This document shows positions 24,576 through 34,052 of a DNA stretch of 35,230 nt, piece by piece. Under the pieces are notes generated by a model, which did not search any database, was not told where the DNA came from, and was given only the letters and a program-made list of their open reading frames with translations. Positions within the stretch are counted from its first letter, which is position 1. Each line of letters opens with the position of its first letter. This DNA is from Verrucomicrobia bacterium Opi.OSU.00C. GTDB lineage: Bacteria > Verrucomicrobiota > Verrucomicrobiia > Opitutales > PNEW01. The translations under genes and the position numbers were made by a program. Location: the NCBI GenBank assembly GCA_002922725.1, contig PNEW01000010.1:1-35230 (forward strand), in the 5' to 3' direction.

Positions 24576-25421
24576 TTATGAATTACCAATTATTTCCTCG
24601 AGATTTAAAAGTTTTATCGCATTGTCTCGTAATATTTGTCGTTTCTGCTCTAAGGAAATTTCGGCATAATCAATTCGGGCACGCTGGAAGGCAGTAAAAT
24701 ATAGTGGGGTGTCAGTACCGAAAAGCAATCGATCGGCACCAATTTCACCTACCGCCCATTCTATCAAATTAGGCATAATACTCCTTGCGCTTGAAGTATC
24801 AATGTAAACACGATCATGTTTTATCATTTTTAATGCTTCAACTTGCAAATTGGCGCGCCCACTCGCCAAACCACCGTTACCTAAATGAGCAAAAATAAGA
24901 GGTGCCTCAGGAAATGCGTTTGCAAAAGTAATAAATTCATTGGGCCAGCTAAATTCATCTCCGCTGTGAGTTAAGACTACAGCCTTTTGCTCCGCAGCAA
25001 ATTTAAAAATTGTGTCACCATGTTCAGCTATAGGGTACTGATGTTCTACAGGGTGAATTTTAATACCCACGCAATGAGGTAAAGTAAGCATCTCACGTGC
25101 TTGATCAAAGGTCTGTGGTTGAAGTGGGTTGATTATCACCCATTGAAGCAAACCATTTGTTTGTGGAACGACTTTACCCGCTTCTTTATTCCCCTCCACT
25201 GCATCTGCCTGTCCGCGTGGGAATAAACCTAATAGCGGTGAAACCACTGTTTGTTTAATATTACACTTCCTCGCTCGTGTAGCAACTGTCTCTGCATCAC
25301 CAGATTGAAATCCAGATTCAAGACCTGTTCCCTTGTATGTATACTTACCGTAGTGTGCGTGAACATCTATAGCAGAGATCTTGAGACTTTGGGGTGGATA
25401 ATCTATTTTCTCATTCATCAT
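24576..25421 (-). CDS. Amidohydrolase_2-family metal-dependent hydrolase
   Basis: A 281-residue TIM-barrel protein of the amidohydrolase_2 family (PF04909). It has the metal motif AIDVHAHYG near the N-terminus, GIKIHPVEH (Lys and His), VVLTHSGDE, FAHLGNGG and the C-terminal Asp in LLFGTDTPL. The family includes decarboxylases and lactonases; the exact reaction is not readable. It lies 44 bases behind the phosphonate-type dehydrogenase on the same strand, so an involvement in the same degradative route is likely. Two adjacent ATGs (25421, 25418) could start it. Confidence 0.82.
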   Translation of the reverse strand: MMNEKIDYPPQSLKISAIDVHAHYGKYTYKGTGLESGFQSGDAETVATRARKCNIKQTVVSPLLGLFPRGQADAVEGNKEAGKVVPQTNGLLQWVIINPLQPQTFDQAREMLTLPHCVGIKIHPVEHQYPIAEHGDTIFKFAAEQKAVVLTHSGDEFSWPNEFITFANAFPEAPLIFAHLGNGGLASGRANLQVEALKMIKHDRVYIDTSSARSIMPNLIEWAVGEIGADRLLFGTDTPLYFTAFQRARIDYAEISLEQKRQILRDNAIKLLNLEEIIGNS

Positions 25422-25465
25422 TATTAATGCTCTGTTGTTTTAAAACTCTTTTAGAAAGTACTAGA

Positions 25466-26590
25466 TCACGCCTGTGGAAGGATCGCAATACGCAATGCTC
25501 TACTTCGGATAGCATGTTGAAATGCCTCTTCAACCTGATCGAGTCTGAATTTATCTGTTACAAGAGAACTGAATGGAAATTCATTGTAATTGTCTTTGAG
25601 AAATCTTAGGGCTTCAGCTAGATCAGGAGGAGTATAATTGTGAACACCGTAAATACTGATCATTCGTCGAATAATATCCTCTTCAAAAATAGGTGTTGGT
25701 GCAACGGGCGAAACCGCACCAACAAGAATGTAACGACCTCCAGTTCTTAACTGATTGAGGCCATCAGCCATCGCACCTGAAGCACCACTTAGCTCCAATG
25801 CTAGATCTACTCCTCGCTCTGAAGTCAATTTTTTAACAATTGAGTTGATTTTGCCTTCATCTTCAAACACTGACACACAACGAGTAGCACCAAATCGTAA
25901 AGCCATTTCCAAGCGCTTGCGGTCAATATCAGTGACTATTATCTCTCTAGCCCCATAATCATGTGCCATTGCACAGGCAGTTAATCCAAGCATTCCTGCT
26001 CCCTGAATAAGTAATACTTTCCCCCGACACCATTCTGCACCACCGCTTACACGAAACGCAGCCGCCACTGTAGCCGTTGCACAATTAGCTGGGCAGGCAA
26101 CCAAATCTGGAAGCTTCTCAGGCAAGGGAAAAACTGCCGTTCCGGCTACTAAATGGCAATAATCAGCCATCCCTCCACTTAAAGGATGCGTCGAGGATAG
26201 AACTTCATGCCCGTACTTGAAAAGATGCTCACATTTCTGAGGTAACCCATCGCTACAATAGAAACAATTCCCGCAACTCGCTGTAATCGACCAAGTCACT
26301 CTCATATTGGTTTGCAAAGGCCTACCATTAAAATCGCAAATGGGATCTCCCGGCCCAATTGCTACAATTTTCCCAATAATTTCATGTCCGAGGATAGTCG
26401 GAGTCTGTATGGATCGATGCCCATGATAGGTGTGTAAATCGCTACCACATAGTGTGCAGGCTGTAATTTGGACAAGAGCCTCACCGGGAGCAAGTTTTGG
26501 AACTGGGAAAAATTGATACTCTAATGGTTGGCCCGCAGAATTAAATACTGCTGCAGTAGTTTTTCCTCTACTCCAACATTTAACACTCAT
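25466..26590 (-). CDS. Zinc alcohol dehydrogenase, phosphonate-catabolism type
   Basis: Medium-chain dehydrogenase of 374 residues. The catalytic zinc site is CTLCGSDLHTYHGH with GHE, the structural zinc site is CGNCFYCSDGLPQKC, and the NAD-binding loop is GAGMLGLTACAMA. The sequences TILGHEIIGKIVAIG and LFKYGHEVLSSTHPLSGGMADYCHL resemble the subfamily found in phosphonate operons (HpnZ-type, TIGR03366). Its start overlaps the stop of the phosphonoacetate hydrolase gene by ATGA, which strongly supports a shared pathway. The substrate is not established, but a phosphonate-derived alcohol or aldehyde is likely. Confidence 0.88.
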   Translation of the reverse strand: MSVKCWSRGKTTAAVFNSAGQPLEYQFFPVPKLAPGEALVQITACTLCGSDLHTYHGHRSIQTPTILGHEIIGKIVAIGPGDPICDFNGRPLQTNMRVTWSITASCGNCFYCSDGLPQKCEHLFKYGHEVLSSTHPLSGGMADYCHLVAGTAVFPLPEKLPDLVACPANCATATVAAAFRVSGGAEWCRGKVLLIQGAGMLGLTACAMAHDYGAREIIVTDIDRKRLEMALRFGATRCVSVFEDEGKINSIVKKLTSERGVDLALELSGASGAMADGLNQLRTGGRYILVGAVSPVAPTPIFEEDIIRRMISIYGVHNYTPPDLAEALRFLKDNYNEFPFSSLVTDKFRLDQVEEAFQHAIRSRALRIAILPQA

Positions 26591-27856
26591 TGTTCCGTGC
26601 CATTAATTGTGAAATCAAAAACATCAAAATTACGCGGATCCTTTTCAGAACGGATAATATATTCGGGGGTAAGAGGTTTGGAAGTAATTAAAGGAACTTT
26701 TTCTTCGTATCTCCCTCCATGTGACCGGAGCGGTCCATCCAAAGCTGTAAGATCATGATATTTCGAGGTTTTCCCAAGAACAAAGTTTCGACTAGACATT
26801 ACGATGAATTCACCTGTACGATCATCAGGTAATTCAAGTTTTTCAACTGCTGTATTGTGATCGTAGACTTCAGTTACTCCCTCAATTTGCTTTAGTCTTT
26901 GCTCAATCCGTCTTTCAAGTTTAGGATCTTTAGGATGACTTAAGTGAATTATAACCAGCGATCCAAGGGCCCCATGATGTTTAACATAGGGATCTGTAAT
27001 TGGACAAATTACGCGTACACTTTCACCGAACTCATATTGTAAAATATTTTCCAGATAGACAACATTCGGTGACCCATCTGCTTTATGTTTTGCGTTCATC
27101 CCATGATCCGCGGTTATCCCGATAGTTGCACCAGTTTTCATTATGCGTCCAATCTCATAATCCATATGAGAATAGAACTCAAGAGACTCTAGTGTATCTG
27201 GTGAATACACGTGTTGAATATAATCCGTCGTTGAAAGGTACACAAAATCAGCTATATTTTTCTCTAGCAGTGCTGCTCCTGCACGAAGCACAAATAACGA
27301 TGCTTCAGCACTGTAGATTTCAGGTATAGGATAGCCAACGAACTCTTCAACCATTTCGATCCCATGCGTATCAATACGCGCCATGTTCGCTTTTTCTGCA
27401 GAAAATCTTATTCCATCTAGATCATGTGAGAGAATATCTCGTAATTTCTCTTTTGCTGTCACCATCGCAACTCTTCTCCCTATCTTGGCTGCTGAAGCCA
27501 GTATTGTTGAAGCACGTAGGTAATGTGCAGAATTCATCATTACTTCCTTCCCTGTTTTAGGATCGAGAAAAAAATTCCCACTTATGCCGTGACCAGACGG
27601 GGGTAATCCCGTGACAATGGATGCATTATTAACGTTAGTAAAAGAAGGTAGAGCACCTCGCGCCGTACATCGATAACCGTGATGCAACATTTTCGCAATG
27701 TTAGGAATACAATTTTTTTGCCAGACTGGCGTCGAGGTATTCGTTTGAACAACCGTCAAGACAAAGAATAGCGATAGGTTTATTTTTTAACTTATACTTA
27801 CGCTCGTTAATAAAAAAGTCAGCTGAGATAATCGAGTTAGTAGTGTTCGTTATCAT
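26587..27856 (-). pseudogene. phnA: Phosphonoacetate hydrolase, frameshifted near the N-terminus
   Basis: An alkaline-phosphatase-superfamily zinc enzyme that splits phosphonoacetate into acetate and phosphate. The main frame (27719 down to 26587) contains PSFTNVNNASIVTG with the nucleophile Thr, YLSTTDYIQH, ITADHGMN, ITDPYVKHHGALGS and LRSHGGRYEE. The N-terminal part is in another frame: from the ATG at 27856, through NERKYKLKNKPIAILCLDGC, which holds the metal Asp, to LDASLAKK, then stop. The switch falls in a run of seven T (27713-27719, A on the coding strand); removing one base gives LAKNCIPNIAKM and a protein of about 422 residues, normal for the family. The gene is intact otherwise, so an error or recent mutation is likely. 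The shorter frame alone would lack the catalytic Asp. Confidence 0.88.
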
Positions 27857-28093
27857 TAACAAAAAATTCTTAATTCCGTATAAATGCTCATTTATTATAC
27901 ACCTAATCTAATGGCTTAAAAGTTGATTATCAATTGCTTTTGCAAAAATTAATATTTTTATTCTATAATTACCCTTATTGCGAATCTATAGTTTGATGAT
28001 AAGAGAAATATTTATTCAAATAGACCCTCTACTTGACTAGGCGATAGTCCTCATAATAAAGTAATATGATTTTTGTTTAACATACACCATTTC
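27857..28093. promoter_or_regulatory. Divergent promoter region, phnA operon and HD gene
   Basis: 237 bases, very AT-rich, between the divergent phosphonoacetate hydrolase and HD-domain genes. It must hold promoters for both. A TTGACT at 28033-28038 with TAATAA-like bases about 15-17 bases on is a weak promoter candidate for the HD gene. No defined operator is seen. Confidence 0.35.
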
Positions 28094-28966
28094 ATGACTG
28101 AAACCTACCTACTGGAAAATCTTAAAACCAGCGATTATAGTGAAGTAGCTAAAGCGGTTTTAGAAATTCAGTCTGAAGTGTTCCCAAAGGTTGATGCGTC
28201 AATGATCTCTGGATTGTTTAAAGACGTAACAGCAATGTTTAAAGGTAATTTTTGGAATTATCAGGCGATGGACACAGTTTACCACGACTTGGAACACACC
28301 TTACGGGTAACGCTTTGTTGGGTTCGAATGGTCGCTAACAGAAATCAACTCCATATCAAACCTGTAATAACAGACAAGAATTTTATCATAGGGCTACATG
28401 GGATAATCCTTCACGATATAGGGTTCCTAAAAGAAAATGGCGACCATGAAGGTACGGGTGCAAAATTTACCTTTGTACATGAGAAACGTAGTTGCGAGTT
28501 GGCATCTTTATACCTGAAAAAAAAGGGGTGGAATAAACGAGATATCTCTGCCGTCCAACACCTCATTAGTTGCACCGGGCCACGTAGTGTTATCGATGCT
28601 GTTTCCTTTAATAACAAACTTGAACGCATTATGGGTGAATCTGTATGCAGTGCTGACTATATTGGCCAAATGAGTGATCCTGCATATTTGCAAAAATTGC
28701 CTGCATTATTCCTAGAATTTGAAGAATCTGATAATTATCATAATATCCCCGTCGAAAACCGTATGTTTAAGAATACTGAAGAGCTTATCCGTGGTACTCC
28801 AGAATTTTGGAAAAATTTAGTAATCCCAAAACTGAAAAAGGAATGTCATGGCTTTTATAAATATCTCTCCCATCCATACCCTGACGGGATCAATCCATAT
28901 TTAAAAAAGATTGAGCATCATGTAAAAACTATCGAAAAAGATCTAAAAACCGCGTCAGTGGAATAA
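28094..28966 (+). CDS. HD-domain metal-dependent phosphohydrolase
   Basis: A 290-residue protein with the HD fold. Metal-binding features are YHDLEHTLRV (residues about 59-68), the central LHDIGFL with His-Asp, GDHEGTGAKF, and a later SADYIGQMSD providing the last Asp. The YHxxxHT entry is like the catalytic domain of cyclic-nucleotide phosphodiesterases and HD-GYP relatives, so a nucleotide or signalling phosphodiester is a fair guess. The ATG at 28094 is preferred over a TTG at 28073. It is divergent from the phosphonate operon; it is much longer than the HD-type phosphonate oxygenase PhnZ and I do not equate it with that enzyme. Confidence 0.75.
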   Translation: MTETYLLENLKTSDYSEVAKAVLEIQSEVFPKVDASMISGLFKDVTAMFKGNFWNYQAMDTVYHDLEHTLRVTLCWVRMVANRNQLHIKPVITDKNFIIGLHGIILHDIGFLKENGDHEGTGAKFTFVHEKRSCELASLYLKKKGWNKRDISAVQHLISCTGPRSVIDAVSFNNKLERIMGESVCSADYIGQMSDPAYLQKLPALFLEFEESDNYHNIPVENRMFKNTEELIRGTPEFWKNLVIPKLKKECHGFYKYLSHPYPDGINPYLKKIEHHVKTIEKDLKTASVE

Positions 28967-29130
28967 ACATTTTGAGAAACGGGGTTTAAAAATTGGAAAT
29001 AATTAAGTGGGTAACTTATTGTATAGGTTCTAAATTTACCCTATCTTCCCCTCTAATTGGATATATCTTTTATATCGTATATTTTTATTCAGAGACGAAG
29101 CTTTAATGCTTAATTTAAGCATTTCTTAAA

Positions 29131-29595
29131 TTACTCTTCGATTTCAAAAATAGCTTCGATCTCGACAGGAATATTTCCTGGCAATACGACCATTCCCACA
29201 GCACTACGGGCACCTATTCCACATTCTTTTCCAAATACTTCGCCAAATAGTTCGCTGCATCCATTTATGACCGCCGGATGTTCCTGAAATTCAGGGGTGC
29301 TGTTAACCATGCCGAGTAGCTTTATAAGCCGACTAACTCGATCTAGAGTTCCAAGATTTGAGCGTAAGGTTGCCAGTATTGAAAGTCCTACCTGTCGTGC
29401 CGCCATTTGTCCAGCATCAAGAGTTAAATCATCACCTACCCTCCCTACAATCATCGATCCATCCAACTTTACAGGGCCGTGTCCAGATACATAAGCTATT
29501 TTTCCTGCAATTACTAATGGTTTGTAAACACCAGCTGGTTTGGATACTGGGGGGAGTTCAAGGTTTAGTTCAGAAATTCTGGCTTCCGCACTCAT
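29131..29595 (-). CDS. ridA: RidA/YjgF-family protein
   Basis: A 154-residue member of the RidA family (enamine/imine deaminases). The family core is recognisable: YVSGHGPV, the invariant Arg in GIGARSAVGMVVLPGNIPVEIEAIFEIE, and the central QVGLSILATLRSNLGTLDRVSRL. The arginine and the EIEA Glu are the catalytic-type residues. The length is above the 128-130 of the archetype, as in the RidA subgroup with ribonuclease-like annotation (LPSP). It is a single gene, without obvious operon partners. Confidence 0.85.
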   Translation of the reverse strand: MSAEARISELNLELPPVSKPAGVYKPLVIAGKIAYVSGHGPVKLDGSMIVGRVGDDLTLDAGQMAARQVGLSILATLRSNLGTLDRVSRLIKLLGMVNSTPEFQEHPAVINGCSELFGEVFGKECGIGARSAVGMVVLPGNIPVEIEAIFEIEE

Positions 29596-29828
29596 AGCTA
29601 TATTAATGTTTGAAGTTTCTCTTTATTAAAGGGACCTCTTGAATACGCACCTCGCGGTATTCCAACAACTGAATATCTACATCTGAATAGAACATAAATT
29701 AGATTATTGAAGAAAGAGAGATTGTTCTTCCCTTAAACCTAAAGCAAGTAATTTTATAACTATTTGTCATGAGTCATAACTATGTTATTCGGATGCTAGG
29801 TTCTCTTTTACCACCCATCAATTATAAC

Positions 29829-31730
29829 TTAATTATCGAATATTGAACTGTAAATTTTAATTTTTTCTTCAAAATCAGGCCGAAGCATGTGTTCTACTAA
29901 AGTAAAGTAATAACTGTCGCAGGGAAGGCCCGCTTCTATTCCTTTCTCAACAGCATGTTTTTGAGCGACAATAGTCTGCTTAAGTAACTTCACACCCTCC
30001 TGAGCATGTTCCACTTCTCGTGTATTGAGAAAAGAGCCGAATTTATTCATTGCCGACTGTTGCAAGTACATAACATGCAGTTCTGCTGCTTCAAATCGCG
30101 TACGTCTAATTTCTCTTTCTGCCAATTCACATAGCTGTGTTGACCATTCAGGTGAAATAGCTTCTTTAAGACAGTTCGCGTTATCATTCATCCTTATCGA
30201 TGCTTTTTCATAACCTTGAGCTATTATTTTCCCAAAATCTGTTGTTGTTTCAGGAAGCCAGCGGTAATCAAAATAAATTTTGAGGTCATGGTCGCAAGTC
30301 AACAAAGCCTGTTCATAGATCTGCCCTCGCTTAGTTAAGTAATTACACCAGGGTGTGGATTGTCCAGGTGCAATGCGCTTAGCAAGGTTTTCGATGTACA
30401 ATTCTGCCGTGATATTTCTATCCCAATGTGATTTTGCAAAGAGAAGCATATTGTAATCAGGTGCGATCGATGGACCCCCTACCTGTAATGACATATGACA
30501 TTCTATTTTTCTTTCCTCATATAGATACATATCTGCGATTATTATCGTGGGTAAAAAAGGATAGATTCCACGAAAAAGTATTTGATCAAAATAATATTCA
30601 AAAGTGTGCGCATCATCAACTCCTTCAAATTTGTGCATCCATGCCCTCAGGGCTTCAGAGTAAACCCGATTCCGCTTGCAAGATGGATTGTCTAAAGCAT
30701 GTCCGTAACATCTTTCACGGGGGGCAAAAAGCAGAAAGCATCCTTTTGAAACATCAATCTGGGTTCCTGGGAATAGCGTATCATGGTAAGCCAGTACAGA
30801 TATGCGCAAAGGTGAATTTTCTTCTTCTATAACTTCGACCAGACTCCTCATAGCTAACATTGACTGGTCTGACGGCGATAATGCTCGACTGGTTGGTGAA
30901 AAACACCACCCGCCTCCAGGTAAATCATCCGCCCATTTATGGATCGCGTAAATCCCCTTAAGTAAACCTAATTCATGGCGAAATCTTCTTTTTACTTCTG
31001 TTCGCGCTTCCTCATTCGTGACACAATAATTTAAATCGTTTGAACGTTGCCCATTAAAATCAGTTGGCTGCACCATACGATACCACTCAGGATTTTCACG
31101 AAAGTGTTCCCGAGCAATTAGTTTTGATAGATCGTGACCACCAACCTCCAGGCGTAATCCCAGTTCTTCCGCTAATGAAAGATCATCCATCTCATGTCTA
31201 AGCGCATTGAATCGTAGTTTTGCATAAAATCTCAACCATTCTTCATCCGTAAAATCTCCCGCATTTTTCCCTTCCCAAAAAATACCTCGGTAAGGAAACC
31301 GGGGATTGATAATCTCATCCCCTATAAAAAGCGTGGCGAGTTGATCATAAGTAGGTGCCCACTCCCCGCCTAAACCAGGATAAAGAAAAAGGTACCCTAA
31401 CCGTTCCGCTAGATCATAAGTCCCGTTAAGAATTCCCTTTGCCGAAGGTGAGCTTATCGTAAGCTCTGCTTTGGAAACGGTAATCCGATAGGCATCTTTA
31501 CCCATCTTCTTACCGTGTACCTCTGGTATTTTTGATACCGTTCCGGAAACTGATAACTGAAGAGAAAAATATACCTCACTTAACTCCTTATTAACTTTTT
31601 CGATCTTAACTCCACTACGATTGAGAAGACGTTCCATTTCAGTAACCGCATAATGATAGCAGCTTGAACTCCCTCTATAATGATTAATCAAGGTTATTTT
31701 TTTCGGAATACATAAATAATCGTTACCCAC
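29829..31730 (-). CDS. DUF4838 protein, putative glycoside-hydrolase-like
   Basis: A 633-residue protein. Residues about 70-130 contain the beta-hexosaminidase/alpha-glucuronidase-like N-domain (ISSPSAKGILNGTYDLAERLGYLFLYPG), then a TIM-barrel-like region starting PYRGIFWEGKNAGDFTDEEW and ending near PERxCYGHALDNPSC. The LLFAPRERCYGHALDNPSCKRNR motif is typical of DUF4838 proteins. The family is linked with sugar-polymer degradation in PVC and Bacteroidota bacteria, but an activity is not established. No signal peptide is seen, so it may be cytoplasmic. It faces the epimerase/lyase operon across a 313-base region. Confidence 0.7.
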   Translation of the reverse strand: MGNDYLCIPKKITLINHYRGSSSCYHYAVTEMERLLNRSGVKIEKVNKELSEVYFSLQLSVSGTVSKIPEVHGKKMGKDAYRITVSKAELTISSPSAKGILNGTYDLAERLGYLFLYPGLGGEWAPTYDQLATLFIGDEIINPRFPYRGIFWEGKNAGDFTDEEWLRFYAKLRFNALRHEMDDLSLAEELGLRLEVGGHDLSKLIAREHFRENPEWYRMVQPTDFNGQRSNDLNYCVTNEEARTEVKRRFRHELGLLKGIYAIHKWADDLPGGGWCFSPTSRALSPSDQSMLAMRSLVEVIEEENSPLRISVLAYHDTLFPGTQIDVSKGCFLLFAPRERCYGHALDNPSCKRNRVYSEALRAWMHKFEGVDDAHTFEYYFDQILFRGIYPFLPTIIIADMYLYEERKIECHMSLQVGGPSIAPDYNMLLFAKSHWDRNITAELYIENLAKRIAPGQSTPWCNYLTKRGQIYEQALLTCDHDLKIYFDYRWLPETTTDFGKIIAQGYEKASIRMNDNANCLKEAISPEWSTQLCELAEREIRRTRFEAAELHVMYLQQSAMNKFGSFLNTREVEHAQEGVKLLKQTIVAQKHAVEKGIEAGLPCDSYYFTLVEHMLRPDFEEKIKIYSSIFDN

Positions 31731-32043
31731 TCTTTAAACCCCCAAAATATTGATCATACTTCTTTTATTATCACAAAAGAGCTCTTATCTTATTTAAACG
31801 CTGATTATTGCCACAAATTATGCCAATAGATTAGCCTGAAAATTGCGACCAGAATTTTAAGTGAGTTTATATACTTTGGGTATTATTTCCTATTCTGTTC
31901 CACAATTTCATTCCAATACCAAACCACTATTAATGGGTATATTTTACTCTATTACTTGATTTCTTACCTAGGAAATCTTAATTTTAAAATTCATGATCTC
32001 TTTCCTCTAAGGAGGGAGGTTCAATTATATTGGTAATTATAAG
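31731..32043. promoter_or_regulatory. Divergent intergenic region with a distant ribosome-site-like AAGGAGGGAGG
   Basis: 313 AT-rich bases between divergent genes. Contains the 12-base palindrome aattttaaaatt at about 31978-31990 and an exact-looking Shine-Dalgarno sequence AAGGAGGGAGG around 32009-32019. That sequence lies about 25 bases before the epimerase ATG, too far for normal use, so it may mark a missed upstream start, a leader peptide, or chance. Confidence 0.4.
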
Positions 32044-32799
32044 ATGAAAAAAATTTTGATAACTGGTATGAGTGGGTTGGTGGGTGGGATATTACGTAAA
32101 CATCTTGAACAAAACGAAGCCTATGTGCTTAGTGCTTTAAATCGAAGAGATGTTGAGGGCGTACCTACCACCCAAGCAGATCTCGGTGACCTGGACGCGA
32201 TTAAACCTGCTTTTATAGGACAAGATGTAGTTGTTCATCTAGCAGCACAAATTGAAGAGAATGATTTAGATTCTATGCTGCGTATTAATGTCATGGGGAC
32301 TTACAATGTTTTCGAAGCGTCAAGATTGGCAGGTGTTAAACGAATTGTTTATGCCAGCTCAGTAGCGACTTGTGCGGGGTGGACAAAGGAAGCGCCTTAT
32401 GAAGCTATATTTGCTGGTCGATATAACGAGGTCCCTGAAAAATGGCCCATGCTAACCCATGATATGGTTAGACCTATCGGTCTATATGGATCATCGAAAG
32501 TATGGGGCGAAGCACTGGCTCGTCATTATGCTGACGCTTATGACATTTCCATTCTCTGTGTACGTTTAGGTCGGGTACGCAAAGAAAACCGACCTGTTGA
32601 AATTCACGAGTACGCTGCTTTTCTGAGCCACCAGGACGCAGCAAATTTTCTTCATCGTTGTATCGACGCACCTTATTGTTTGAAATATGATATATTCTTC
32701 GCCTCATCAAATAACAAATGGGGAATTAGGGATATAGAGCATCCACGTAAAGTTTTAGGATATGTACCTCAAGATTCCGCTGAAGATTACAGACAATGA
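32044..32799 (+). CDS. NAD-dependent epimerase/uronate-dehydrogenase-like protein
   Basis: Extended short-chain dehydrogenase of 251 residues. It has the NAD loop TGMSGLVGG (8-16), the Asp in TQADLGDLD, VVHLAAQI, the catalytic Ser-Tyr-Lys set in YASSVA and YGSSKVWGE, and a C-terminal YDIFFASSNNKWG. The layout is like uronate dehydrogenases, which oxidise uronic acids to aldaro-lactones, but other NAD-dependent epimerases look the same. The start is the ATG at 32044. Its stop overlaps the start of the lyase gene (ATGA), so the two act in the same pathway, probably with sugar acids. Confidence 0.78.
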   Translation: MKKILITGMSGLVGGILRKHLEQNEAYVLSALNRRDVEGVPTTQADLGDLDAIKPAFIGQDVVVHLAAQIEENDLDSMLRINVMGTYNVFEASRLAGVKRIVYASSVATCAGWTKEAPYEAIFAGRYNEVPEKWPMLTHDMVRPIGLYGSSKVWGEALARHYADAYDISILCVRLGRVRKENRPVEIHEYAAFLSHQDAANFLHRCIDAPYCLKYDIFFASSNNKWGIRDIEHPRKVLGYVPQDSAEDYRQ

Positions 32800-33709
32800 C
32801 TAGAATTGACGGAATTGTCCCTATCATTCCAGTACCTTTTAACAAGGACGAATCTATAAATTTTTCAGATCTTAAAAGACTTGTGAAATATTGCGTGTCA
32901 TCAGGCGCATCGGCAGTTTGCCTCCCGGCTTATGCCAGTGAATTTTATAAATTGTCTGAAAATGAACGTGAAATGGTTATAGGTATAGCGGTAGAAGCAT
33001 CAGCCAATAAAATACCGGTAATTGGTCAAGCAAACCATGTATCTAGTCATATCGCTTGTGAAATGGCAAAACGCTATCAGGAACTAGGGGTGGATATAAT
33101 ATCAACGGCAGTTCCTCGTCTTTTCCCTTTAAATGAAAATGATATTATGATCCATTTAGGTCGAATCGCAGAATCGATTTCTCTACCTTTATTAGTACAG
33201 GATTTTAATCCAGGTGGCCCCACAATAGGAGCACAATTTATACAAAATTTTAACACAAGCCACCCTAATTTTACTTACATTAAACTGGAAGAACCATTGT
33301 TTGTTAATAAGCTAATCGCTATACGCGATCTTGTGAATGATCGGATTGGGGTCCTAGAAGGATGGGGGGGGGGTACTACATGTTAGAATTAATTCCTCAT
33401 GGACTGCACGGAGTAATGCCCGGAGTGGCGCTCCTTGAACCACTCAACCGCATCTTTCACTTAGCCAAAAAAGGAGATATGGAAAACGCAATGACGCAAA
33501 TGGGACAATTATTACCCTTTATTAATTACACTTTGCAAAACCTTGAATTATTTCTCCAATTAGAAAAACGCATACTTGCTAGAAGAGAAATAATTGAACA
33601 TCCCATAGTACGCGCTTCAACTTATACGCTAAGTGAAGCGGAATTGGACTATTCAGACCTACTTATAAAGCATGTATTAAAGGCTCTACCTGGGTCCCCA
33701 GACTCATAA
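32796..33709 (+). pseudogene. DHDPS/NAL-family lyase, frameshifted at a poly-G run
   Basis: A class I aldolase of the dihydrodipicolinate synthase/N-acetylneuraminate lyase family. The first frame (32796-33386) has the start MTRIDGIVPIIPVPFN, the Schiff-base Lys in YIKLEEP, and LLVQDFNPG where the archetypes have a Tyr, as in the QD-type subgroup. It ends in a stop soon after GVLEGWGGG. The second frame (33362-33709) continues as YYMLELIPHGLHGVMPG, the expected next segment. The shift lies in a run of ten G (33364-33373); eight or eleven G would restore the frame, and eight gives EGWGGYYMLEL. The whole is about 304 residues, normal for the family. The substrate is probably a 2-keto-3-deoxy sugar acid or sialic acid. 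Either an error or phase-variable slippage is possible. Confidence 0.85.
33364..33373. repeat. Ten-G homopolymer within the lyase gene
   Basis: A run of ten G is rare in AT-rich DNA and sits exactly where the reading frame breaks. Homopolymers of this length are prone to both sequencing error and slipped-strand mutation. Confidence 0.8.
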
Positions 33710-33883
33710 ATACATGTGATCCTGTTAGAATCAATACACCTTATGATCACTATATCTTTAATCAAATTTTATGAAATATGAAATAGATTTGTGAATTAAA
33801 AAATATAGCTTCCACTATGTTATTTCTCTATTGGTTTTCAATTCCTAGAAGGTATTTATGGGCAATCTCCTTACTTTTATAAT

Positions 33884-33960
33884 GCGCCGCTAGCTCAATT
33901 GGATAGAGCACCTGACTTCGGATCAGGATGTTGGGGGTTCGAGTCCCTCGCGGCGTGCCA
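33884..33960 (+). tRNA. trnR-UCG: tRNA-Arg (anticodon TCG)
   Basis: A 77-base cloverleaf with 3' CCA encoded. The acceptor GCGCCGC pairs with GCGGCGT (G-U at 1-72), the D-arm is GCTC...GAGC, the anticodon stem CCTGA/TCAGG holds the loop CTTCGGA with anticodon TCG, the variable loop is ATGTT and the T-arm is GGGGG-TTCGAGT-CCCTC. All stems close, so I am confident of the gene. It stands between the lyase and sialidase-like genes. Confidence 0.95.
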
Positions 33961-34052
33961 TTTATATTCAACAGGTTACAAATATTGATATTTATTAGAT
34001 ACTTTACCATCCATCACTTGTCCGCCACTTTTAGACCCCTATTACCGTATTT

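Noticed and set aside
28094-28966. PhnZ-like phosphonate oxygenase for the HD gene next to phnA
   Set aside because: The protein is far longer than PhnZ, its YHxxxHT entry is phosphodiesterase-like, and it is divergent from the phosphonate operon.
30428-30832. 134-residue open frame on the plus strand inside the DUF4838 gene
   Set aside because: Antisense shadow with no recognisable protein features.
33828-34010. 60-residue open frame on the minus strand across the tRNA, including GTRTPNILIRSQVLYPIELA
   Set aside because: This is the antisense translation of tRNA-Arg, a well-known false protein in databases.
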